DNA from: Actinomadura sp. J1-007
GTDB taxonomy: Bacteria; Actinomycetota; Actinomycetes; Streptosporangiales; Streptosporangiaceae
Assembly (NCBI RefSeq): GCF_009793335.1
Contig: NZ_WING01000001.1
Coordinates: 4,154,001-4,218,000, forward strand
Direction of reading: 5' to 3'
Length of the DNA stretch: 64,000 bases
Both the position numbers and the translations under genes were made by a program. The notes beneath the pieces are model-generated. The model was not told the origin of the DNA and searched no databases. It saw only the letters and a list, made by a program, of their open reading frames with translations. This document shows positions 1 to 9,155 of this stretch, piece by piece (the first letter of the stretch is position 1; every line of letters begins with the position of its first letter).

Positions 1-635
1 CGCTCAACAACAAGGCCAAGCTGGAGATGGAGCTGACGGTCGAGCGCGGCCGCGGCTACGTCTCGGCCGCGCAGAACAAGCAGCCGGGCCAGGAGATCGG
101 CCGGATCCCGATCGACTCGATCTACTCGCCCGTCCTCAAGGTCACCTACAAGGTCGAGGCGACCCGAGTCGAGCAGCGCACCGACTTCGACCGCCTCATC
201 CTGGACGTGGAGACCAAGCAGGCGATGCTGCCGCGCGACGCGGTCGCGTCCGCCGGCAAGACCCTCGTCGAGCTGTTCGGCCTCGCCCGGGAGCTCAACG
301 TCGAGGCCGAGGGCATCGACATGGGCCCGTCCCCCACGGACGCCGCGCTCGCCGCGGACCTGGCCCTGCCGATCGAGGAGCTCAACCTCACGGTCCGCTC
401 CTACAACTGCCTCAAGCGCGAGGGCATCCACTCTGTGGGCGAGCTGGTCGCCCGCAGCGAGCAGGACCTTCTGGATATAAGGAATTTCGGCGCCAAGTCG
501 ATCGAAGAGGTCAAGCAGAAGCTCAACGACATGGGCCTCTCGCTGAAGGACTCCCCGCCCGGGTTCGACCCGAGCGCGGCGGCCGACAACTACGGCGACG
601 ACGACGCGGGCTACGCCGAGACCGAGCAGTATTGA
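1..635 (+). CDS. rpoA: RNA polymerase alpha subunit, C-terminal part
   Basis: The reading frame enters from the left edge (first whole codon at base 3) and gives about 210 residues. These are the end of the alpha N-terminal assembly domain (IPIDSIYSPVLKVTYKVE), an acidic linker, and the complete alpha-CTD with the helix-hairpin-helix segment around LDIRNFGAKSIEEVKQKL. The CTD contacts UP elements and activators in RNA polymerase. The tail after the CTD is acidic and disordered (GDDDAGYAETEQY), as in other actinobacteria. rplQ follows 240 bp downstream, the usual end of the alpha operon, but here a structured repeat separates the two genes. The start lies outside the window. Confidence 0.98.
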   Translation, partial: LNNKAKLEMELTVERGRGYVSAAQNKQPGQEIGRIPIDSIYSPVLKVTYKVEATRVEQRTDFDRLILDVETKQAMLPRDAVASAGKTLVELFGLARELNVEAEGIDMGPSPTDAALAADLALPIEELNLTVRSYNCLKREGIHSVGELVARSEQDLLDIRNFGAKSIEEVKQKLNDMGLSLKDSPPGFDPSAAADNYGDDDAGYAETEQY

Positions 636-758
636 TCGAAGTCCCGGCCCAGGGCACTCGCCTGGCGGCTCGTACCCTGACCGGGACTTTGCGAGTGCTG
701 CATCGCTTCGCGATCTGTCCGGGGAGGCTCGCCTCCCCGGACGGTTAACGCACTCGCG
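636..758 (+). repeat. Structured dispersed repeat, copy A
   Basis: This element begins immediately after the rpoA stop and is about 90% identical by eye (roughly 11 mismatches) to the copy behind guaB at 48303-48437. It folds as an outer 8-bp stem (GCGAGTGC 691-698 with GCACTCGC 750-757) enclosing two hairpins. Hairpin 1 is ATCGC-TTC-GCGAT at 702-714. Hairpin 2 is a perfect 12-bp-arm palindrome at 717-742 with a 2-nt centre. No frame through it looks coding. It could be a terminator or processing element, or a small non-autonomous mobile palindrome. Confidence 0.75.
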
Positions 759-796
759 TGACCGCGGGCCCTTTGACCGGGGGCTCAGAACGTCCC

Positions 797-827
797 GTCC
801 GGTGGTGGCGATGGTTCGCCGCCGGAC
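797..827 (+). promoter_or_regulatory. Hairpin in the rplQ leader
   Basis: A stem GTCCGG...CCGGAC with an inner GTGGCG/CGCCGC pairing (one G-U) lies about 50 nt upstream of the rplQ start. Position and shape would fit an r-protein leader or an RNA-processing hairpin. No known L17 leader motif was matched, so the role is inference only. Confidence 0.3.
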
Positions 828-875
828 ATCGGCTGACGTCGGTACCTGATACGGCCGGCGCAGGAAGGAACGACC

Positions 876-1397
876 ATGCCCCAGCCCACCAAGGGCGCCC
901 GCCTCGGCGGGAGCGCCGCGCACCAGCGCCTGATCCTGGCCAACCTGGCGACGGCGCTGTTCGAGCACGGCCGCATCACCACCACCGAGGCCAAGGCCCG
1001 GCGGGTGCGTCCGCTGGCGGAGAAGCTGATCACCAAGGCCAAGAAGGGCGACCTGCACAACCGTCGCCAGGTGGCCAGGGTGATCCGGGACAAGGGCGTC
1101 GTGCACGAGCTCTTCACCGAGATCGCGCCGCGCTTCGAGACCCGTCCCGGCGGCTACACCCGCATCACCAAGATCGGGCCGCGCAAGGGCGACAACGCCC
1201 CGATGGCCGTGATCGAGCTGGTGCAGGAGCAGATGTCGGCCTCCACCGGCGCGGCTCCGGCCGCCGCCCCGGCGCGGGAGGAGGCCCCGACGGCCGCCGA
1301 CACCGCCGAGGACACCCCGGCCGAGGCCAAGGCCGACGCCGCGGAGGACACCGCGGCCGAGGGCGCGGAGCAGGACGAGAAGGCGGACGGCAAGTAG
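876..1397 (+). CDS. rplQ: 50S ribosomal protein L17
   Basis: This 173-residue protein opens with the L17 signature (MPQPTKGARLGGSAAHQR, then LATALFEHGRITTTEAKA). It belongs to the large ribosomal subunit, near the exit tunnel. The conserved core covers about residues 1-120. The last 50 residues are an Ala/Glu/Asp-rich disordered tail, longer than the roughly 120-residue bacterial form and common in actinobacterial L17. The ATG start is backed by a GGAAGG Shine-Dalgarno sequence 8-9 nt upstream. It sits between rpoA and truA, the conserved alpha-operon order, with a terminator-like hairpin just behind it. Confidence 0.97.
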   Translation: MPQPTKGARLGGSAAHQRLILANLATALFEHGRITTTEAKARRVRPLAEKLITKAKKGDLHNRRQVARVIRDKGVVHELFTEIAPRFETRPGGYTRITKIGPRKGDNAPMAVIELVQEQMSASTGAAPAAAPAREEAPTAADTAEDTPAEAKADAAEDTAAEGAEQDEKADGK

Positions 1398-1439
1398 GGG
1401 TCACGCGTCCCCTGCGAGCGTTTGCTCGATTTTCGTGAG

Positions 1440-1470
1440 GGCCCGCCGTTCCGCTACGGGACGGCGGGCC
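1440..1470 (+). terminator. Hairpin terminator after rplQ
   Basis: A 10-bp GC stem (GGCCCGCCGT / ACGGCGGGCC) has an 11-nt loop that can itself pair CCG/CGG. It lies 43 bp past the rplQ stop. There is no T-run, as is common for terminators of GC-rich actinomycetes. Confidence 0.65.
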
Positions 1471-1614
1471 TGATCTTTGCCAGACTTGACCCCATGGTCA
1501 CGGCAGGGGGGCGACGGTTCGCGGGGGGACGTGTCGAGGGTGTGCCCGACGGACGGCGGTGCGCACGGGCAGGACGTTGGGCAGGCGATTTTGGACAGGG
1601 ACACTCCGGCTGAC

Positions 1615-2667
1615 ATGACCGCACTCGTACGGCTCCGGCTTGAGATCGGCTACGACGGGTCGGACTTCGCGGGCTGGGCCCGCCAGCCCGGCCAGCGCAC
1701 CGTCCAGGGCGTCATCGAGGACGCGCTCGCCAAGCTGCTGCGGCTGGACCCGGGGCCGGTGCTCACCGTCGCGGGCCGTACCGACGCGGGCGTGCACGCC
1801 AGCCGCCAGGTCGCCCACGTCGTCCTGCCGGTCGCCGCGTACTCCCAGGTCAACGGGACCATGCCGCGCCGCCTCGCCGGGATGCTCCCCGCCGACGTGC
1901 GGGTGTGGTCGGTGACGGTCGCGCCCGAGGGCTTCGACGCCCGCTTCTCCGCGCTGTCGCGCCGCTACGAGTACCGGGTGTGCGACAACCCGGTCGGCGT
2001 CGCGCCGCTGCGGCGCCGCGACGTCCTCTGGCACCCGCGGCCCCTCAACCTCGACCGGATGAACGAGGCCGCCGTGCTGCTCACCGGCGAGCACGACTTC
2101 GCCGCGTACTGCCGCAAGCGCGAGGGCGCGACGACGATCCGGGAGCTCCAGCGGTACGAGTGGCACCGGGAGGAGCGGCACATCGCGGTCGCGACCGTCG
2201 AGGCCGACGCGTTCTGCCACTCCATGGTCCGCGCGCTCGTCGGCGCGCTGCTGATGGTCGGCGACGGCCGCCGCGACGTCGAGTGGCCCGCGCAGGTGCT
2301 CGCCGCCCGTGTCCGCGACTCCGGGGTGAACGTGGCGCCCGCGCACGGCCTGTCGCTGGAGGAGATCCGCTACCCGGACGACGAGGGCCTCGCCCTGCGG
2401 GCACAGCAGACGCGCCGCGTCCGCACCCTGAACGCCGCCCACGGCACCGCGGGCGCAGAGGCGAGGGACGACGCCGACGGCGCGGAGGGCTCTGAGGGGA
2501 CCGACCGTGTCGAGGGCGGGGGAGAGAGCGGGACGGGCGGCGACGGTGCCCCTGAGAAGGGCAGCACCGCACTGTCTGCGTACAGCGTTGCTTGGCGTCC
2601 CGCCGAAGGTCCCCGTGTCAACGGGTCGGGCGGCGTCAACGGTGTCGGGCCTGGGCGGACGGCCTAG
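1615..2667 (+). CDS. truA: tRNA pseudouridine(38-40) synthase TruA
   Basis: This protein isomerises uridines 38-40 of the tRNA anticodon arm. The catalytic motif GRTDAGVHA places the nucleophilic aspartate at residue 57, and the N-terminal LRLEIGYDGSDFAGWARQPG is typical of TruA. The frame is open upstream to 1477, but homology begins at the ATG used here; the upstream 46 codons look like random GC-rich sequence. The 350-residue product is about 70 residues longer than usual. Its C-terminal tail (after YPDDEGLALRAQQTRRV) is Gly/Glu/Asp-rich and probably disordered. The gene follows rplQ in the standard actinobacterial order. Confidence 0.93.
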   Translation: MTALVRLRLEIGYDGSDFAGWARQPGQRTVQGVIEDALAKLLRLDPGPVLTVAGRTDAGVHASRQVAHVVLPVAAYSQVNGTMPRRLAGMLPADVRVWSVTVAPEGFDARFSALSRRYEYRVCDNPVGVAPLRRRDVLWHPRPLNLDRMNEAAVLLTGEHDFAAYCRKREGATTIRELQRYEWHREERHIAVATVEADAFCHSMVRALVGALLMVGDGRRDVEWPAQVLAARVRDSGVNVAPAHGLSLEEIRYPDDEGLALRAQQTRRVRTLNAAHGTAGAEARDDADGAEGSEGTDRVEGGGESGTGGDGAPEKGSTALSAYSVAWRPAEGPRVNGSGGVNGVGPGRTA

Positions 2668-2766
2668 CGGGCATCGGGCGTCCGGGCCGTGTGAAAGGGC
2701 TCGGCGGGCCAGGGGCGCGGGAGGTACGACCCGGGCCCGCCGTGGACGGGGCGGTGGTGCCCAGGC

Positions 2767-4940
2767 TCAGGCGCGGCCGTGCGCGCGGGCGTCGATCGGG
2801 CGGACGCTGTAGTCCAGGAACTGCTGCGCGACTCTCTTGAGGGTCTTGTCGCCGGGCTTCGGCCGCTTCCCGCCCGCGTACGTGGCGTACGAGTAGATGA
2901 TGTAGCGGCCGCGGACCGTGCTGACCGCGTACCCGCCGGCCTGGTCGATCTGCTGTGAGTTCTTCCCGGCCATGCCTCGGAACCACTCGTACCTGCTCGG
3001 ATCGCCCGCCTTGCTGACCTTGAGGGCGACGGGCCGGTCCGGCATCGACGCGATGCCGGAGGTGACCGCGAGGGCCTTCTCCTTGTCGAGGTACGTCACG
3101 CGGACGACGCTGCGGCAGCCCTCCCGCTTGAGGGCCTGCGCCATCACGCCGCGCGCCGCGAGCGAGCAGCGGTGGTTGACGGACGAGCGGTCGCGCACGT
3201 ACGAGCGTCCGCCGAGGTCGAGCGCGCTCAGCGGGTACGCCTCGGCGAGCGCGAGCGGCTTGGTGTCGGTCTTCTCGCTGGTGATGTCCACCGGCTTCGG
3301 CGGTGGCGGCGACGGCGGGACGGACGGCGCGGCACTCGTCGCGGGCCGCGAACCGGGCGCGGGGTCGGCGGCCCCGCGGGCCTTGCCGTCGCCTCCGGAA
3401 CCGGCGGCGACCAGGGAGAACACGGTCACCGCGCCCACGATCGCCACCGCCACTCCGCTGCCGATCAGCAGCGGCTTGCGGATGCTGGGCACCGGCTCGG
3501 ACTGCGGCTTGGGCGCGGCCGTTCCCGGCTCGAAGATGCCGCCGCCGAACGTCCCGGTCGTACTGCTGAACGCCGCCGTCGCGCCGGTCGCGTCGTAGCC
3601 GTGCGCCCCGTCCCCGATCGGGATCCCGCCCTCGGCGTGGTAGATGGGCGTGATCACGGTCGCCCCGGTCGCGGCCGAGTCCCCGTGGCCGCCGAGCGCC
3701 TGGCCGACGGCCGCCTGGGCGATCGGCACGGAATCGTCGGCGGGCGGTGTCACGCCCGGCGGCAGGATCGCGTCCGGTACCAGTACCGGTGCCAGCGCCC
3801 CGCCGCCGGAGGCGTCTTCGGAGTCGTCGTGCTCGGAGCCGTCGTCCGCGGTCTGGTCGGCGTCGTGCTTCTGAGGAGTGTCGTCCTTCGGAGGGGAGGC
3901 GTCCTTCGGAGGGGAGGCGTCCTCTGGCTTGTCCTCGTCGGGGCGAACGTCCTTGTTCTGAGGGGCTTTGTCGTCAGGGGTTGACGAACTGGTCTGCGGG
4001 GGCGGGACGGCCCAAGGGCGCGGGGCGTCGTTCTGGGGGCCGGGGCGTCCTGGGGTGGCGCGGGGGCTTGGGGAGGTCGACGACGATGGGGATGCCGTCG
4101 GCGCGGGTGGTCGCGGAGTCGTTCGTCGGCTCGTTCGGGGGCTCGTTCGGGGCTCGGTCTCAGGGGTGATGACCGGGATGCCGTCGGGATCGGTGTCGGC
4201 GAACGTGGGCGTGGGGCGCTGGACGATCGGTTCGGCCGGGACGGCGCGGCGGCTGTCGACGCTCGGAACGCCGATGCCCGCGACCAGCGTCCCCGGCGGC
4301 ATCTCGAAGTCCTCGGGCTGATGGGCTTGGACGGCTCCGGCGCCTCGGTCGCGTCCTCTGCCTGCGCTCGCGGTGCGGGCGGGGCGGGGGTCGTGGGGGC
4401 GCCGAAGACGAGGGTGCCGGGTTCGTCGGCGTCGGGGCCGTTCGTGCCGCCATCCGTTTCCGGGATGTCGGCGTCGGGGGACGGGGCCGCTGTGAAGGGC
4501 TCAGGGGCGGGGGCTTCGGGGGCCGCCGGGATGGGGGCGGAGGTCTCGGACGAGGCGTCCGGAGTGGCGGGGGTGTACGGGGCGGCCGGGGCCTGCGGGG
4601 GCTCCGGCTCGTCGGGGGTGTGCGTGGCGGGGGGCTGGGGAGCCTGGGGTTCGGCGGGCGACGGGGCCTCGTCGTCCTCGGCGTCGGCCGCCCACCAGGG
4701 GGTCTGCAAGCCGAACGGCCGGAGCCGCAGGGGGCCGGTGGCCGTCGGCTCCGGCTCCTCGGCGGAGCCGGAGCCCGGGCCGGCGGGAGCGGTATCGGTG
4801 GAGGCCGCTTCGGCGGGCGCGGGGACGCCGTTGTCGTCGGCGGGACCCGCGCTGCCGAAACTGGGCGGCGCCGGGGTTCCGGGGACGCTCGACGCCCCCG
4901 GCTCCCCGGCGGTCTCCCGGGTCTCTCTAGGTCCAGACAT
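2767..4940 (-). CDS. Membrane-anchored surface protein, reading frame broken by indels
   Basis: The gene must be read through three frames. It begins at 4940 (MSGPRETRETAGEPG) with a long Pro/Ala/Glu-rich disordered region. The frame then changes near 4325, 4155 and 4020-4080 before continuing uninterrupted from 4302 to 2767. Adding one C at each of four C-runs gives a continuous protein of about 725 residues with uniformly G/C third codon positions (for example ...PSKPHQPEDFEMPPG... and ...TEPPNEPPNEPTND...). Sequencing error is therefore likelier than decay. The C-terminal half holds one transmembrane helix (LLIGSGVAVAIVGAVTVFSLV), a Pro-rich linker and an extracellular domain of about 160 residues with two cysteines. 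That domain is paralogous to the one encoded just upstream. Start-to-stop spacing to the upstream gene is 24 bp, so the two probably form an operon. Function unknown. Confidence 0.7.
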
Positions 4941-4964
4941 AAGCAGACAGAGTATTCATACTGG

Positions 4965-6302
4965 TCAGTCTCGGTAGGGCTTACCTTCGGTTTCCCTGTA
5001 GGCCAGCGCGAAACTGAGGTTGCTGTCCTTCACGACCTGCGTGCCGAAGGCGGAGACGGTCTTGTGGTAGGCGGGCGGGATCTTCTTGCCGTCCGGGCGC
5101 TGCACCCAGGTCATCACCAGGTAGTGGCCGCGCGCCTCGGCGGTGCCGAGCGCCTCGCCCTTGCCGATCTTCTTGGTGGTGCCCGCGCCGGGCAGCGCCT
5201 GGAGGAACGCGTCCTTGGCGGCCGCGGCCTTCACGGCGAGCTTGGCGGCGGTCTCGGTCTTGAGGTTGAGGACGCCGACCGTACCGATGAGCTTGCCGTC
5301 GCCGCGCGCGTACGTGGCGCGGAGCGTCTGCGTGCAGCCGCCCTTCTTCAGGGTGCCGGTCAGCTTGACGCCGCCGACGACGCCCTTGCAGCCGCGCTTG
5401 GCGCTGGCGGCGGTCCGCACGTACTTCTGGCCGCCCGACTTGAACGTCTTCTTGCCGAACACCTCGCTCAGCGTCAGCGGCTTGGGGTCGGTGTTGCGGC
5501 TCTTCAGTTTCACCGGCTCCAGGGCCGGGACGGTGGGGGAGGGCTTCGGCGCGGGGCTCTTGGACACCGCGGCGGGAGCCTTCTCCTTGGGTTTGGGGTC
5601 GTCCTTCATCATCGACGACAGCCCGACGCCGCCGCCGATGAGGACGAGCCCGGCGACGGCCGCGCCGCCGATGATGAGGGGAAGGTTGCGGCGCCGCTGC
5701 GGCGGCGTTGGACCGCCGGACGGGTCGGATCCGCCGAACGAGTCGTGCCCGCCGCCGGGAGGAGCGTCGGAGAAGCCGTAACCGGGTTCTCCGGGGCCGC
5801 CCGGAGCGTCGAAGCCGAAGCCTCCCTGCTCGCCCTGGTCTCCTGAACCGCCGAATCCACCGAATCCGCCGGGGGCGTCGAAACCGCCCTGCCCGTGCGA
5901 CTGCGCGCCAGGGGGAACGCCGAACGGACCGGTTCCGGAGCCGCCGGCGTCCTGGCCGGTGAAGGAGCCCGGGGCCTGGAGGGTCGCGCCCGCGGGGTCG
6001 TCGCCCCACGAGGAGCCCGAGAAGCCGGAAGAGTCGGAGGAGGCCGAGGAGGTCGAAGAGGTCGATGACGCCGGACCGAACTGCTCGGCCCCGCCGAACC
6101 TGTCCGAGCCTCCGAACGGCTCGGCGCCTCCGAACGCCTCGCCTCCGAACGCTTCTCCGCCGCGCCGGGTGAAGGGGGACTCGTCCTTGTCGTTGCCGTA
6201 CGGTGCCGCTTCGGGCCGTTCCGCTCCGGGGCCGTACGGCGCTTGCGGCGGCTGGTCCGGAGACCAGCCACCGGGTTTGCCTTGATCGCCCGGATAACCC
6301 AT
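4965..6302 (-). CDS. Membrane-anchored surface protein, paralogue of the next gene
   Basis: This protein has about 445 residues. A Gly/Ser/Phe-rich disordered cytoplasmic part (many FGG, GGSD and PGGP repeats) is followed by one transmembrane helix (LPLIIGGAAVAGLVLIGGGV). After a Lys/Pro linker comes an extracellular domain of about 170 residues containing DPKPLTLSEVFG, GGQKYVR and two cysteines (KRGC, KGGC). Spacing and motifs match the domain of the downstream neighbour (DTKPLALAEAYP, GGRSYVR, HRC, REGC). The start chosen is the ATG reading MGYPGDQGKPGG, with AAGG 8 nt upstream; an in-frame ATG at 6326 is possible. This looks like a cell-surface family without a recognised function. Confidence 0.75.
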   Translation of the reverse strand: MGYPGDQGKPGGWSPDQPPQAPYGPGAERPEAAPYGNDKDESPFTRRGGEAFGGEAFGGAEPFGGSDRFGGAEQFGPASSTSSTSSASSDSSGFSGSSWGDDPAGATLQAPGSFTGQDAGGSGTGPFGVPPGAQSHGQGGFDAPGGFGGFGGSGDQGEQGGFGFDAPGGPGEPGYGFSDAPPGGGHDSFGGSDPSGGPTPPQRRRNLPLIIGGAAVAGLVLIGGGVGLSSMMKDDPKPKEKAPAAVSKSPAPKPSPTVPALEPVKLKSRNTDPKPLTLSEVFGKKTFKSGGQKYVRTAASAKRGCKGVVGGVKLTGTLKKGGCTQTLRATYARGDGKLIGTVGVLNLKTETAAKLAVKAAAAKDAFLQALPGAGTTKKIGKGEALGTAEARGHYLVMTWVQRPDGKKIPPAYHKTVSAFGTQVVKDSNLSFALAYRETEGKPYRD

Positions 6303-6421
6303 GCGTTGGACCTTACCGTTCCTCATTCATGGCTCTGGACCTTCGGAACACCAACCATGACATGGGGGCGAACCGGGCGCCGGGCGTTTGTCGAAGGTCG
6401 TCCCGGCGGCCCAGTTCAGCG

Positions 6422-7243
6422 CTATTTCCAGCCGAAATCCTGCGTCCACAGGGGGCCGCCGGAGCCGCCCGCGCGGCCGACGCCGATCGCCCGGAGCTTG
6501 CAGTTGAGGATGTTGGCGCGATGCCCCGGGCTCTTCATCCAGCCCGCGACGACGGCCGCCGCCGTGGAGTAGCCCTTGGCGATGTTCTCCGCGCCGGGGC
6601 TGGGGTAGCCCGCGTCCTCCATCCGCTTCCACGGGCTGTCGCCGTTGCGGGAGGTGTGGTCGAAGTAGCCGTTCGCGGCCATGTCGGCGGAGTGCCGCCG
6701 CGCCGCCGTCACGAGGCGCTGGTCGATGCGCAGCGCGGGGCAGCCCGCCTTCGCGCGTTCGGTGTTGGTCAGCAGCGCCACGGCGGTCTCCGGCCCGGCC
6801 GATCCCGGCGGCGGAGCGTCCCCGGAGGGCGGCGACGCCTTCTTGGACGGTGTCGTCTTCGGGGACGGCGCGTCCGTACGGGCCGGGACGCGCAGTTCCT
6901 TGAGCGGCGGGGTCGTCACGGGCCCGGCGGGCGCCGCGCCGTTCGCGGGGGCTCCGCGTGCGCCGCCGGACGTTCCGGGACGCCGGTCGCCGGCCACGTC
7001 GGACGCGCGGGGCGCCGTGGGCCGCGCGGCGGCCGACGCGGCGCTCGGCTCGGTGCGCAGCTCGGGCAGGACGAGCCGGTCGATCGCGACGCCCGTCCCG
7101 ATGGCGAGGCCCGATCCGGTGACCACGGCCGCGAGCGCGACCGCAGAACGGCGCCGTCCGCCGGGCCTGCCGGAACGCCGGGCGGAGGAGCCGGCTCCCG
7201 GCCGTCCAGGGGAGGCGGCCGTCGGCCGGGTGGACGCGGTCAT
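6422..7243 (-). CDS. Membrane-anchored CAP/SCP domain protein
   Basis: This 273-residue protein has an Arg-rich N-terminus, one membrane helix (about residues 34-53), a Pro/Ala/Ser linker and a C-terminal CAP domain. CAP landmarks are LLTNTERAKAGCPALRIDQRL, HSADMAANGYFDH, AENIAKGY, GWMKSPGHRANIL and LWTQDFGWK. Bacterial CAP proteins of this kind are exported, and most have no defined biochemical activity. The ATG used starts MTASTRPTAASPGRPG; the frame is open 24 codons further up, with no better ribosome site. It shares the minus-strand surface-protein cluster but is probably transcribed separately. Confidence 0.85.
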   Translation of the reverse strand: MTASTRPTAASPGRPGAGSSARRSGRPGGRRRSAVALAAVVTGSGLAIGTGVAIDRLVLPELRTEPSAASAAARPTAPRASDVAGDRRPGTSGGARGAPANGAAPAGPVTTPPLKELRVPARTDAPSPKTTPSKKASPPSGDAPPPGSAGPETAVALLTNTERAKAGCPALRIDQRLVTAARRHSADMAANGYFDHTSRNGDSPWKRMEDAGYPSPGAENIAKGYSTAAAVVAGWMKSPGHRANILNCKLRAIGVGRAGGSGGPLWTQDFGWK

Positions 7244-7793
7244 GCGCCTGGGAGAGGTGTCGCCTCGGTTCTGATACGCGTGCGCTGTAGGACGTTCGGG
7301 AGGCCCGGAGGCCAACGTGTCGCGGGCTCTCGGGAAAGCGTCGTCGGGGGCGGGGCCTTGTCTGCGGGGAGGGGACAGCGGGGGCTCCCGGGTGCGGGCC
7401 GGCGGCGCCGGCGTGGACCGGTCGGCGGCACCTTATCCCTATATATGCGTACGGGTCCCGCGTCCGGACGAGACCGTTCGGGGCCGCCGGCGGCGATCGG
7501 GGTCCGGGCATCGGACGGCATGGGGCATACTGGAGAGTGGCTGGGAGACTGTCACGACGGCCCGTTTTGACCCTTGCCCGTGCGGCCGGGTATCCTGCGG
7601 GTTTGTTGTATGCGACGACGCCTGCCCGCAACGGGCGGTCGAGATCGCATCCATGTGTCGGTGCGCCCTCAATGCGGATCTGGTGATCCCCATGTTCGGG
7701 CCCCGGCCTCCCGGAGCGTCGAGTCGGACCTGGTTTCTGATCGGCGTGAACAGGAGCCACCGAGAAGTCGACGAGAAACGAAGGCCAACGACC
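7244..7793. other. Intergenic region ahead of rplM
   Basis: About 550 bp without a convincing gene. It holds the rplM promoter near its right end. It also has an unusually AT-rich hexamer run (TATATA at 7440-7445) that on the minus strand could be a -10 element for the CAP-domain gene. The roughly 190-nt transcribed leader of rplM shows no recognised riboswitch or r-protein leader fold. Confidence 0.5.
7567..7596 (+). promoter_or_regulatory. Housekeeping promoter of rplM-rpsI
   Basis: TTGACC (7567-7572), an 18-bp spacer and TATCCT (7591-7596) form a good match to an actinobacterial sigma-HrdB/SigA promoter. Transcription would start near 7603, leaving a long leader before rplM. Confidence 0.6.
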
Positions 7794-8246
7794 GTGCGCA
7801 CGTACACCCCTAAGCCCGCTGATGTGCAGCGTCAGTGGTACGTCATCGACGCGACCGATGTCGTGCTGGGTCGGCTCGCCAGTCAGGTCGCACAGCTGCT
7901 TCGGGGTAAGCACAAGCCGATCTACGCCCCGCACCTGGACACCGGTGACTTCGTCGTCATCGTGAACGCCGGCAAGGTGACCATGTCCGGCAACAAGGCC
8001 GAGCGCAAGCTCGCCTACCGGCACTCGGGCTACCCGGGCGGTCTGCGGTCGGTGACCTACGCCGACCTGCTGGCCAAGCACCCCGAGCGGGCCGTCGAGA
8101 AGGCGATCAAGGGCATGCTGCCCAAGAACTCCCTCGGCCGGAAGATGTTCGGCAAGGTGAAGGTCTACGCCGGTCCGGAGCACCCGCACCAGGCCCAGAA
8201 GCCGGTGCCGTTCGAGATCACGCAGATCAGCCAGGTCCAGAAGTAG
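7794..8246 (+). CDS. rplM: 50S ribosomal protein L13
   Basis: This 150-residue L13 begins MRTYTPKPADVQRQWYVIDA and contains the signatures VVLGRLASQVAQLLRGK and KAIKGMLPKNSLGRKM. It is an early-assembling large-subunit protein. The start is a GTG with GAAGG upstream. The frame remains open for 159 codons above it, but none of that resembles L13. It is paired with rpsI 135 bp downstream, the universal L13-S9 operon. Confidence 0.97.
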   Translation: MRTYTPKPADVQRQWYVIDATDVVLGRLASQVAQLLRGKHKPIYAPHLDTGDFVVIVNAGKVTMSGNKAERKLAYRHSGYPGGLRSVTYADLLAKHPERAVEKAIKGMLPKNSLGRKMFGKVKVYAGPEHPHQAQKPVPFEITQISQVQK

Positions 8247-8280
8247 CGCGAGCAGGGCAGCGCGAGAACGACCGCAAGAG

Positions 8281-8304
8281 CGGCCGGGCGACGACGTCCG
8301 GCCG
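8281..8304 (+). other. Intercistronic hairpin between rplM and rpsI
   Basis: A 7-bp stem CGGCCGG/CCGGCCG with a 10-nt loop lies in the 135-bp gap. It could be a processing or attenuation hairpin; no further support. Confidence 0.35.
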
Positions 8305-8381
8305 TCCAGAGGCCGCCGGGGCACCCGACGCGACACGCGTGGCGCGGGCCAGCCGCCCTGGCTAGAAGACCAAGGAGAACC

Positions 8382-8900
8382 GTGGACGAGTCCACCGGCA
8401 CCGAGGCGCCCGCGGAGGGCGCCGAGTTCGACTCGTACGAAGACGCGCCGTCGGAGTACACCACCGAGAGCCCCGAGGCCGCCGACGCCGACATGCTCGG
8501 CCAGCCGATCGCGACCGGCCCCGCCGCGGGCACCGGCCGCCGCAAGCAGGCCATCGCCCGGGTGCGGATCGTCCCCGGCACGGGCAACTGGACCATCAAC
8601 GGCCGCACGCTCGACCAGTACTTCCCCAACAAGGTGCACCAGCAGATCGTGAACGAGCCGTTCGTGCTGCTGGGCCTTGAGGGGCAGTTCGACGTGCTCG
8701 CCCGCGTCAACGGCGGCGGCACCACCGGGCAGGCGGGCGCGCTGCGCCTCGGCATCTCCCGGGCGCTCCAGTTCGCCAACATCGAGCACCGCCCGGCGCT
8801 GAAGAAGGCCGGGTTCCTCACCCGCGACGCGCGGGTGCCCGAGCGCAAGAAGGCCGGTCTCAAGAAGGCCCGCAAGGCGCCGCAGTACAGCAAGCGTTGA
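8382..8900 (+). CDS. rpsI: 30S ribosomal protein S9
   Basis: This 172-residue S9 has the core signature GTGRRKQAIARVRIVPG and ends with the basic tail KARKAPQYSKR that reaches the ribosomal P site. The first 50 residues are an acidic, disordered extension (ESTGTEAPAEGAEFDSYED...) that is common in actinobacteria and absent from the roughly 130-residue E. coli protein. The GTG start is preceded by AAGGAGA at good spacing. It is transcribed with rplM, and a long GC hairpin follows downstream. Confidence 0.97.
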   Translation: MDESTGTEAPAEGAEFDSYEDAPSEYTTESPEAADADMLGQPIATGPAAGTGRRKQAIARVRIVPGTGNWTINGRTLDQYFPNKVHQQIVNEPFVLLGLEGQFDVLARVNGGGTTGQAGALRLGISRALQFANIEHRPALKKAGFLTRDARVPERKKAGLKKARKAPQYSKR

Positions 8901-9021
8901 TCGACGGTACGAGCCGTCGCACCCCGAAAGCTTCTCCGTGGCCGACCCCGCATGGTCGGCGCGTCCGGGTGCGGCGGCTCGTCCGCTTTTCAGGACCTTT
9001 CCAGGGACGCACGGCCGCCGG

Positions 9022-9044
9022 CGCGGCGCGCGACGCGCGCCGCG
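9022..9044 (+). terminator. Terminator hairpin after rpsI
   Basis: A perfect 10-bp stem, CGCGGCGCGC / GCGCGCCGCG, with a 3-nt GAC loop lies 120 bp past the rpsI stop. It would end the L13-S9 transcript ahead of glmM. No T-tract follows. Confidence 0.6.
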
Positions 9045-9155
9045 ACGTTTGGGGGCATGGCGGGTGGGCGCACTAGATTTGACCGCGCGGGGCGTACCGG
9101 GGCAGGGGACCCCGGGCGCGGCCGTGCGGTCTTCCGTCTTTCCGGGAGTTGAACT

